DNA from: Leuctra nigra
Lineage: Eukaryota > Arthropoda > Insecta > Plecoptera > Leuctridae
NCBI GenBank assembly: GCA_934045905.1
Contig: OW203771.1
Span: 19,352,069-19,416,068, forward strand
Direction: 5' to 3'
DNA length: 64,000 bases
The notes below the pieces were generated by a model that saw only the letters and a program-made list of their open reading frames with translations, made no database searches and was not told the DNA's origin. The position numbers and the translations under genes are program-made. Position 1 is the first letter of the stretch; every line of letters starts with the position of its first letter. This document shows positions 33,654 to 45,600 of this stretch, piece after piece.

Positions 33654-36600
33654 CTAGTTTATCCTTCTTCTCGAGGAAGCAGTGCACAAAGGAGAAACGT
33701 TGCAGTTTTGATATTTGCACGAGGTATTCATGGGCGAGCGGCGGAGAGAATACTGTCCAGTGTTGGTCCAAGCAGGCGAGGAAAGTGCTCAACATCTGCT
33801 CGTCCAATGAGTTGCCGATCGCTGAAACGAAGAGTAGATTAGTGACGATGAACACACTGAGAGCTATGAATGGGAATAGACTAGGAATGGGACTGGTACC
33901 GTATTGACTTTAAGACTTAAGCCGCTTTTACATAACACGCGTTTTCGCGTTTTTTCTTTTTTTCTTGTGATGATTGTAAGAAACTAATGTAAAATATTCG
34001 CATGCTGTGTGGCGTTTTTTATTACGCCTAGAAGAGGCCGTCGAAAACAGAATGTTGATATAAATTTTTATTCTTGTTAGTAACAATTTGGGTGTTATTA
34101 GATATGATTAGATGGAATAATATGCACAGGTAAGCAATTATTAACATTATACTCTTATTTAATAGTTATTTTTTAGTTTATTTTATAGTTTATGTATAGT
34201 GACGTCATTTTCGCCACGCGTGGTACTGAAAAAACCTCTCTACAATCAAGATGGGGCGGCTTAAAAGTAAAACGCGTGCGGCGAAATTTTCGGTGGTTTT
34301 GATGGATGAATAAAAGAAGCGTGAAACGCAAAATGCGAAACGCGCTTTATGAAAAACGGCCTTTAGCAATCAGCATGGTCTCAACCTGCTATCTCCTGAA
34401 GAGGTAAGCAACTACTAGTAAGAGGTTAGCATAATTTTACTATACCTACCTACCTAGGTACTGCTGAAGAAATTAAAAAACTGCTCCTCTGTCAGTAAAA
34501 TATTATTTGATTTCATCCTCAGTCACAAATAGAGTGAGACACGTAATTTATTAGGTAGGTATGTTTAGTGCTAATGGATATATTTAAAAAGTGGATTTGT
34601 GAAATGGATCAGAATTTGAAGAATCGTCTCAAAGAATTGCAGTACTAAATGAGCAGTAATTGTTCATCCCTATCATTGGTGACAGAAGTAAGATGAGAAG
34701 TGAAATGTGTAACGTTGTATCCTATAGACATGTATGTCGCTCATAATTTAAGACAAATCGGTACCTCGGTAGAGAGCTTGAAGGGATCGACATTTTAAGC
34801 ATACTTAAAATATTTTTAAAATCTCTGTCAAATTACTTTAAAAATGAAATAAGTACGTATTTACTCACATATAAGCCGCACCTGAATATAAGGCGCACCC
34901 CAGTTTTTGGAAGTCTGTTTTTGAAAAACACTTTGTATGCAAAAATAAGCCGCAGGATGTAATAAAAATAGACATTTGCCAGCACCAGGCTTTACTTGTA
35001 TCTATTATACACTTGAGTTGAGTGACAGGTCATTAGAGGACATTGACAAGGGTTGACAAGTGGTGGCTGAGATTACCTGGAGATGAGGCAATCCCCAGAA
35101 CCTATCCCGAATCCCCCGCGCATTCAAAATGGGAAAAATCGTATTTGCGCGCGATTATAAGCCGCACGCGAATAAAAGCCGCAGTTGGATTGATTGATTA
35201 TTAGGGTTTAACGGCGCGTCAACGACGAGGTTATATTGCGCACATTAATTTTTACTTTAAACTTTGTTGAATTAAGTGGAGGATATGGGGAGGGGGTCGA
35301 CCGAACGGGCCCGATCCGGGGGAGTCCAGCACTGGTGGGAAGGCCAGGCCGGAATGGGGACGGACTGGGGGGTGTGAGGATTCGGGCCGGCGGAACCCGA
35401 TTTCAGGGGGATCACCATCTCGAGGGGGAAGGCCGGCCCGACGGGGACCGCAATTCAAGGGAGGACATGGTTAGGCCAACCCTGGGGGCCAATTCTTGAG
35501 ATTCACGTTTTGAAACCGTGTCACGGTTTCATTGTTTAAAACGTAAAAAAGTTGAAGGCTAAGCAATAGTTGTCAACTGTTTCCAGTTTTATACAATGTA
35601 AACGTACAACGGTTTCAAAACGTGAATCTCAAGAATTGGCCCCCTGGCTGCTCTTGGTCTGGGCCTCACCACTGATCTGTCCGGCATGGGTAGCCCTTAC
35701 ACATGAGCATATGCTCGCCGGCTTAGCTGCAGTGGATCATTGGCCAACGCAAACCCCACCACCGCGCTAAGGTGGCAGCCGCCGGGGGGCCGCAGTTGGA
35801 TTTCAAGGTAGTAAATAATTGAATATACCCGCGGCTTATATGCGAGTAAATACCGTAATTACTAAGATTAAATGTCTCTTCTAAATGATGACAGAGCTTA
35901 CATACCGTCAATTGTACAATGCATACAGTAATTACTAATCCCCATAAAAAACACTTCGTGTAAAAATACCAGCCAAGTCTCTTCTACTAAAAAAAAATAT
36001 ATGAAATCTAAAAATTCTGCACTGAAAAGTAATGATATCAAAAAATTTGCCAAGTCAAAACTTTATTTGAAAATCAAAAAATACTTGGCGCATCGTGTAT
36101 ATTAATAGCTTAGAAGTATAGGCCAGATATAAAATATACATAAAATATACAAACATATAGTATACCTAAAATGCCCTAAAAAATCGATGCGCTAAGTATT
36201 TTTTGATTTTCAAATAAAGTTTTGACTTGGCAAATTTTTTGATATCATTACTTTTCAGTGCAGAATTTTTAGATTTCATATATTTTTTTTAGTAGAAGAG
36301 ACTTGGCTGGTATTTTTACACGAAGTGTTTTTTATGGGGATATCACTCCTTTTTTTAGTTTATTCTAACAACTTGTGACACATATGAAATGAACAATTAC
36401 GAAATTCTTTTAAAAAATCATCACCCTTTACAATTTGGTTACCACTAATGAATAGCAGCGTATGGTCCTAAATAATTGCTTTAAATGATCTTTCACGAAG
36501 AAAAGCAAAGGTTTCATTCCAATCAGTCAACCCAGTTCCGAGATATGGCAACACTTCGGTTTTCAAAATGGCTGCTGAACTTTCTGCAATGCCACATAGA

Positions 36601-39600
36601 ATTTATTTCTATAAATGATGTGTATCATTTTAAGCTTTCTGAATATGTATTTATTGTATAGGAGGGAATTATAATAATTTATACATTTGAATGACGTCAT
36701 TTCCGGTCTCATAAATAGGAAAATTCTATTTGTACTGTTCATATTCCATAGAGATGGCCTTCCGAATCGTTTGGCGCTAGTTTCATACCGATTTGTCTAC
36801 CAGTTTTTGAGATATGACGTTACTTCCGGTTTAAAAATGGCGGCTGAAATCTCTGACCCCTTGAAGTATATTTTAAACATGATTACAACTTTATAAGCTG
36901 TCTCAAATAGTATATTTATTGCATCAAAATAAAAATTTGTGAGATTATTAAAATGTGTGACGTCATTTCCGGTTTAGGTATGGGAAACTGCAAATATTAT
37001 TGATGATAATACATCAAGTTGACCGTCTCAATTGTTTTGCGCTGGTTTCGTTGAAATCTATTTAGCCGTTATTGAGATATGATGTCACTTCCGGTTTCAA
37101 AATGGCGGCTTCCGGTTGGTTTTATAACAAGTCACAAGAGACGTCAAAAGTACATACGTTACATAAATATCAAAATAATCGGATCAACCTTTGTTGCTAA
37201 AAAGCCAATCGATGTATTTCAAATTTTATTACGTCATTTCCGGTTTCTTTAACATAATGTTTAGTCTTTTGCTACTTATCATGCATATAGATGACCGTCT
37301 GAATCGTTTGGCGCAATTTTCGTTCCAATCGGTCCAGCCGTTGACGAGATATGACGTCACTTCCGGTTTCAAAATAGCGGCACAAAAAATTCATGGGGTG
37401 TAGGTTAAATTAGCCGCCAAAAGTGCACACGTGGTAAAAATGTGGGATCAATCGGTTCAGCCGTTTAGGCTGTGGCCTGTTTACCGGATTTGAATTCCAG
37501 GAGACTACTACTACTACTACTACTACTACTACTGAGATTATTATTATAATTATTATTATGAAAACCGCCCTAAAACACTGTTTTCACGGCCCTCTAGCGC
37601 GCAAAGGGCGTAACCTACTGTTCCCAAATTTGGTATATGTTGTAGGGTGGGCCATAGCTCAAAATTAAGATATATCGCAACAATGTGAGATTTTCCAATT
37701 TTAAGATCCAGTAGGCCGAAAATGCCACTTTGATGCTTACAGTAAAAGTGGGTTTGCTCCAGCCTTTTTAAATGAGTGTGTGCGCGCTCCGTACGACTTG
37801 GCTGGCGTGGAGCGACCGCTCCACTAGATTTGTAATTGTCTTTTATTTAGCCAATTGCTAGTTTTACAGTCTGCATGTGGTAACAAACCGTAGCAATTTG
37901 CTTTCCTAGAGGAACTATGTAGGGAGTAAGTAATATTGTTATTTTTACTTTTGTCCAGATCCTCTGGTTTGATTCTGCTCAATAGTTTGGCATGCTGGAG
38001 GTAACTCGGATCCCTGAGAGTCGCCCATTTCAACAGGAAGAACGATCCGTCCAGTGACTCCGTCTGAAAGGATCAGAGATACAATGTGAAAGTTTCAACA
38101 TCAAATTACCTACTATAACAATCAATCTTTCATTTCAATGTGTACAAAGTTATAGGTAACTGTTTTGACCTTATGTGTCAAGTCAAGTAAGAAAATTCAA
38201 AGTAGTGATGCTTGTCACCTGGAGGGCAATTTCACAATTGATCGATTCGTTTTGTCATACAGAATCACGGCCTCCCGACTTCAGACCGAGCAAAATAAAA
38301 TACCGATTCAGCAGCTTGAATGATATTTCATAGGGTGTGTTCAATTATACGAGCACTCAAACAATCTCGAAAATTGTCCACGGGAAATGTGCAAGAGAAG
38401 TGTAATGGAATCTCCATAAGAAGCTAATTTTCTTGAAGAACATGCTTTTATTTATACAACATTTAACTTTAAAGTCACAGAAATGTCAATGGAACAGCTG
38501 TTTTGCTTCTCTGTTTTCATTTAATACCCTAAGAAATGGAGTATACTATATATATTGATGTAGATTTCATTCCCATATTTTATGAACCTAGATACATTAA
38601 TTTGTAACCAGTTCTACTAATACTCACTGAACTATCTTTGACGTTTCCATCGCCACTTTCCAAAACATGATTGCTATTTGTCTTCGCCTTCCTCCGCTTC
38701 CTACGTCCGGCTTTGGAGATCGTTGCCGCAATCTTTTCATCTCCTTTCTTCTCCGTCGTAACCATCGTCGGTACAATCTCCTCGACGGGCTTCACTTCCG
38801 CTTTAGTCTCAACCTTAGTGTCTTCCTTCACATCCATTTCCTCCACCTTCTTCACTTCCATTTCCTCCACCTTCTTCACTTCCACGATCCTCATCCTCTT
38901 GCCTCCTTTCGCCTCCGCCGGTTCCATGACCACATCTTCTTCAGCCAATTCAGTAATTCTACAACGCTGCAGTTTAGATACCATCCCGGCATCAACTCCA
39001 TTCTGCACGTTCACAGTCTTATCGATCTCATTAACATTTGGTTCAAACACCTCCGTGATCGTACAGCGCTCCTTAGCGGCCTCGAAGCGTCTCGTATCGT
39101 CAGTCTTCTCGGGTTCGGTAATTTCGGTGATCCTGCAGGGCTGCTCGGGTACGTCGCGTTCGGGGTCGGTTAGTTTGGTGAACGTGCAGTCTTTGTGCGC
39201 GTGGACCCAGGAGTCGGGGCCGACGCACTTGCACATGACGGACGGGAGGCCCCACTTGGTCATGTGGTACTTGGGCGCGACGTGGATGGTCCTCGGCAGG
39301 TGTTGGTAATCGCCGCCGGCCAGGCTAGGGGGGTAGTCGCCCGGATAGTCGGGCGTGTCCTCGCGCCTGCCAATCGCTGACGGTTCCGACGGCGACAACC
39401 TGATAGACGGAATTGTTTAATACCTCAAGATATCGTCTCTTTCAGAAAGTAATTTATCAATTTCTCTAACTAATGTCTTAGTTTAGTACCAAACACCTAA
39501 GTAATTTTGATATTGTTTGGAAGTAAATAAAAATAAAGTTGCTATGTTGACAATTCATGTAAAACAAAAACACAAATAAAGTCAGTATTTATCTAATCTA

Positions 39601-42600
39601 AAGAATTTCTAAAATTATTTATCTTATTCCAATAATGGAGGCAGAGTAAATTAGTACCTAAACTAAATGTAGCAGATAATATGAATACCTAAATCAAAAT
39701 TGACTATCAATCAAATTAAGTACCCACTGTAGGTAAATTTGAAAATAATGCTTCCAATCAATTATATGAGTATATGTTTTCTTATCATGCTATCGGGTCC
39801 ACCACAGAGATGGAGAATAGAATCATTACAAAAATATGGAATTTTATGGGAAAACTTGCTGTTTTTACAGCTTTTAATTTTTGAAACTTGACTTAGGCCT
39901 GCTGTACAAGCATGGAAATGAGTTGGTTAAAACTCTATAGACTATCTCTCTCTGCTCCATATAAAAACATGTTTATGATATGGGTCAGAGAGAGGCAGAG
40001 TACAACGATTTTATTTCCACAACTGTACATGTCCCGACCAAGTTAGCGGTAGGATTTATTGCTTTATTCTATTCTCTTCTTTGATCAGATGCCTTACTTT
40101 AAGCAATTCGAAAACTTAAAAATAGGAAAGCGAGTAAAAAATAATATGAAGAATATGTTTTCTAAAATAATACTACTCTCTTTCTCGTTTTAAATATCTT
40201 TATGCCCACAAAACGTGACGCAACATAGCTAACCTCCTGGACTCGGGATTGGCGCGACTGGCGTCCGCGATGGCCACCAGCTCGTGAGCCAGCTTCACCG
40301 CGTCCCGGTTGTTGGGGTGTCGGTCGAGCGCGGCCATGAGGTCGGCGTACGCGGCCACCTCCTCGCCCACCTCTCTCCTCGCGCACGCCCGCCGATACAG
40401 CGCCTTCACGTTCACGGGGTCCAGCTTCAGCGCCGCGCCGCAGTCCGCGATGCACGCCTTGTACTCCTTCGTGCGGAAATCTGAGGGGGATTTTAGGATT
40501 AATGTAACTTGGTGCAAATGAGTCCACGGGTTGGCAGCCTGCGGCCCCTTAGTGGATCTTAAATGACTCTTTATTTAAGATCTGGAATCCAAACATTTGA
40601 AAATTCGATAAAAAAATTACCAGCAGGGCAACAATTGGAAGGTTATTTGATTCAGTTTATTCATTTTGGAGCCATTGTATTACTTTTAAATTGTTGAAAT
40701 TCTAAAGAAAACTCCCTGTGGGGCAGCATCCCGCAAAACAAAAATTTTACATGTAAATACAGGAGATTAATTAATAATACATCTACCAAGCAAGAGAGAC
40801 GGAGAAAGAATCCGTAAAAGTCACTATTACAGACCTACATGGTGTATTTGTAATTTCACAGCATTTAAAAGTTGGCAGGTTATATTACCTAGACTTATAC
40901 AAAAAAAAGGCTGTACGTTCCTTTAAAAATGTCGATACATAAATTACTGTTGGTCATTTCATGGCACTTACAGCAGAGGGCTCTGTTGTTGTAGACAGCA
41001 ACGGTGGGATGGATCTTGATGCTGATGCTGTAAAAGTACAAGGCGTGGCGGTACTCGCCGGTCTTGAAGTACTCGTTGCCCTTCGTCTTCTCGCGCTCCG
41101 CGTTCGCCTGCTTCTCTTGCGGCGAAACCGGAGCTGGAACCAGACATTCGCATTGACTCGACACTCGGTTCATGTGACAGTGGAAAAGCAGCTTGAATTT
41201 GTCGAAATGTATTTTCCTGAATGGTCGGCGGGTCACAGTGTAAAAATGTAGGAAAAACTATATCTTGTGTATAAGTTTGTTTTGTAACGAAGCTACCATT
41301 GCGTAATTGATCATCAATGCCTTCAACTTGTTATCCCAGACTATTGTCAATTCTTATGTCAACTCATATCTAGGTATACTCCGTTCAGGCAAAGCTTAAG
41401 AAGTACATAATTAATCTTTACTATGGGTTATCTTAAAACAGAACTTCACTAATCCATTTGGAACTTCACATTGTAAGTAATTGTAACTTCAAATAACATA
41501 GAGTTCTGCCAATCCAAGTAATTAATCTAACATTTAATTCAGTCACGTGCCATAGATTTCCATGACACTTTTAATAACATCAGTATAAATATCTTAATCA
41601 CTGACTAGATTGACACTTAGCACGTTTACACAGGTCATGGTTCAGAGTAACACATCATGTAATAATGTTTGAACATCTCACATGTTACACCCAAAAACAG
41701 GTCTAGTAAATACCTACGGATCACTAGATACGTGGTCATTCACTCAAAGTCATTCCGTATATCTAAATCGATCATTCAATTCAATAATATTCAGCTGTCA
41801 ATCATTTTCAAAGTGTTTCAAAAATATAAATTCAATCTTCAAATCATTGGTTCAATTATATCAGTTCTTTTAGTATTGTATGTATTTGTTAAATTCAATC
41901 TCTGTTCAGTGAATCAATCGCAAAAAGGATTATTAAAAGTATTAGTAGGTAATTGGTGAGTTTCAAAATTAGACTTGTTAGTTACCTAATCCCACGTCAC
42001 ACATCAATCCTAGATAATCTTAGTTTATCAATATTTGACAGGCTACGACCTCTTGGACAGTAATATCAAACCTCTGTGTAGGTACTTGAGACAGAGGAAG
42101 GAGGCACGCTACTAAAATCTAAAACATTCTCTTGGAATCAAGTTGTATTGCAACAACCTCGGCTTCGCTACAATTTGTTGTACGTAAACTCTCGTTAATT
42201 CGAATTCAAAGGGACCCAAAAAATCCCAGTTCGAATTAAAAAAGTTCGAAATATATAATTAATGCAAAAAAATGTGTGTGCATTTTCATGAAGTTTGAAT
42301 ATTCCCGCCTGTGGAATATTCCCGCCATTGCAAAAAAGTGGGGTTGGCAAACCTGTAACAGCAGTTTGGCCAACCTCGCAAGCCAGATTATCTCATTTGA
42401 TGCCATTGAAGGTTGTGTTTTGTTTTGAGTGTTGTTTTTTCGTAGTTTGTTCGCGATTATTTTATCAATCCTTCTGCAAAGTTCGAATTAAAACAACTGT
42501 ATGCAAGGAATAACATGGGCTGGGACCAAAATTCAGTTCGAATTTCGAATTAACCTAAAATTCGATTTATAAAAATGATTTAACATGTAAAAACCTATCC

Positions 42601-45600
42601 TGTCCACTGGGACCATGCACCTAGTTCGAATTTACCCCTAAATTCGAATTATTGAAGTTCGTAATAACGAGGGTTTACTGTATAATTACAGGGATTTTAA
42701 AACTTTAAACCGCTCATAACTTTCAGATGTAACTGAAAAAAAGCAATTACATTAGAAAACTCTGTCACATCAACATACCCAGACCGTTTTCAACGATTCA
42801 TTCACAATTTTGTTAAATTATAATATAATTTATAATTATATTGTATAATTTTCTGAATTGTTTATTTAATAATAAATTTAGAGTGTGATTTTCCCCTTAT
42901 GTCCACCTTCAGCCAGTGGTTAATTTGTATTAGAAAAGGTAGGTAAGCCCTGCAAGATCTCTGGATTAACCCATATCTACCTATCTTGGGGTAAGCCCAC
43001 CCCATCAATTATCATGGGAAACGCATTACCGTACGGAATCAATGGGGGGTCTGGGGGGAGGGCCTCCCAGAAGAACGCGGGTCCGGGGAAATTTTGAATT
43101 TCTGGACTGAATTTGGTGCGTTTCTACGCTTTTTGTAAAATATTTGAACCAATTTTTATCTTCACGAAAAATAAGTTTGTAGAGGGTGACCAAATGTGTT
43201 GTTTTTAACAGTGTTATTAATATTAAAGAGAATATTTATATAAAAAGGTGTGTAAGCCCGGCTTACCCTCCAAAAAAGGTGGGTAAGCCAGACTTACCCG
43301 GCTTACGCCCAAATTAAGCACTGCCTTCAGCTAGCTACATTTGTTTTACATTTTCATTTTGTAAAGTATGATCAATGTGGCCAAATAGCACTTTGTTACA
43401 ATTAACACGAAGTTGATACATAGTTGGTACCTACAATAAATACAGTTCGTATTTCCTATGTATGAACTCTCACCAGATGGAGCCACAGTCAGTTGTTCTG
43501 CTAGGCCGAGAAAGACTTCATTGCGCGCTCACCTTGCAATGTTGTCTTTCTCAGCCTTACAGAACAACTGACGGTGTCTCGGTCTGTAGAGAGTTCAAAC
43601 ATAGGAAAAACGAACTGTAATAAAAGTGCAGATAAGTTAGGCTAGACAAAGAATTTTAAAAAGTGAATCAATAAACTATATTAATAAATACCAACTGCAA
43701 TAGAAAAGATTTTCCTCGAGTGGGACTCGAACCCACGACCTTCCGATATCCAGTTATCCAGATATCCGACACAGCCGCTGCAATATGAACTGCCTCGGTA
43801 GCTCAGTTGGTAGAGCATCGACTGGAAGCTCCTACTCAAGAAAAATCTTCTATGTGTTCGCCTTTCCACTACACCCTGGAAATTTTAATCTATAACCAAA
43901 ACAACGCTATTCAGGCGAAACAATACAAAATGAACCATCATATTGTTAAGTATTGTCTTACGTTTGAAAGTGGTGTGCGGTCTGGTGAAGTTTACCATCG
44001 GCTTGTACATCTTTGCTTTCTTCCTCTCCTTCTCCGTCGCCTGCACCTGTCTCTCTTCGTCCGTCTCCAGTCGGAGGAGCTCCTCGTCGGCGTCGAACTT
44101 GTCCCAGTCCGCGAAGCTTCGGGGTTTCACGCTGCGCTTCATCTCTTGGCTCTTCGTAGAAGAGATCTCCACAATCTTGTTCTGGTAGATTGTAGCAAAA
44201 GTTTGAGACATGGATAGGGGGACCAAGGAAAACATTCTGCCCCGGGTTATGGAAGGTGCGGGGCCCTTTTCATTCAATTTTTTTAGGTAGGTAGGTACAT
44301 ACTTTGAAAACAATTTTGACACATTTCGTGATTTTTAAGCAACGGTACTTTTATGGCCCTGTTATCTTGTTGATTCTTTGTGTTTTTTGTAGGCTATGCC
44401 TAGATAATACCGTTCGACCATTCAATCTGAAATGTTGTTGCACACTACTCTAAAATCATATGAGTGGTCACAGGTAAAGTTTTTGAATGATCCTACTGTG
44501 ATTGGTGGAAAATTAAAAATGGAACCGCTTTATTAATCAACTCAAAATTTTGCGTGGTCATTGGGACCACATTTTAAATGTTTTTGACCATTTTTAGACA
44601 AATCTTCCATGAACTCCAAGAGTTATTGACATTTTACTTCGCTTGATTTGAAATAATGTCAATATTCAAAAAAATGCAAAGATACACCTTATCAGTTATC
44701 ACTGCTCTTTTGACACTGCCTTCCTCTATTTCCACGAGAAGCGCCTTCACAAGAACATTACCTAATTATGCAATGCAATATTAAGTACGTTATGTAATAG
44801 GAAGGTTTGATCATCAACACGTTACACAGAGAGTTTCACAAGTGTTAGAGTTTTTCAAAGTCAAATTGCAACTCACCGTTTTAATATTATTGTTGGTGAG
44901 ATTGAGAGGGTTGTGAGCTAAGTCATTACTTCCTCTAATCGGTACATCATCGTTGCCTCTAATTGGTACGTCCTCGTTTCCTTGAGCTAACAATTCATAC
45001 TCCTTTGTCAGATCAGCGTCCACTTGCTTCGTAGTCTTGGACCATTCCTATGAAACCAAAATACAGTGATGAGAAGACTTCTTTTCTCATGTATTTCAAC
45101 ATAGATACATTACAATAAAACAACACAGGTGTTGTCATACAATGAAATAATCTCATTCAGAAAAGACACCCAAGGGAATCCATCATGGAGTCCAAAGTAG
45201 GCAACAAAGTGCTAAGAGCCTTTAAAAGTTCACACGGTTGATTGCATGAAATTGATTGGTATAATTTTACCAAAGGTTTATTGGATGTGCGAGATTTTCC
45301 AGTTCAGACGACAAAGTGAACGACCTTGCCTGCTTCAGAAGGTGGAGGAACGAGATTTTGTCTTTTGTTTTTGTTGAAATGTTTGAGAAGGAAGTTTTTT
45401 CATCTTCATTTCGTCTTGTCTCTAATTATTTGTTAATAAAACAATAGTGATTCCAGTTCAAATGTCATTGTCAGCCTTCGGAGTAATTTTGATCCCAGAA
45501 AAAAACACTCCGTGTAAAAAAGGCAGCCAAGTCTCTTTACTTTAAAAAAATTCAACACCGAAAAGGAGTGATATCAAAAAAGGAGCCAAGTCAATGACAT

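Noticed and set aside
35236..35499. GC-rich ORF of 87 codons
   Set aside because: Open by base composition only; it lies inside a transposon and matches no family.
38667..39380. Plus-strand ORFs up to 212 codons
   Set aside because: They are antisense to SPAG1 exon 7, whose minus frame has conserved context, correct splice phases and motif repeats.
40162..40527. 121-codon minus-strand ORF rich in Arg, Gly and Glu
   Set aside because: It is a shifted frame of SPAG1 exon 6. The TPR frame fits exons 5 and 7 in phase.
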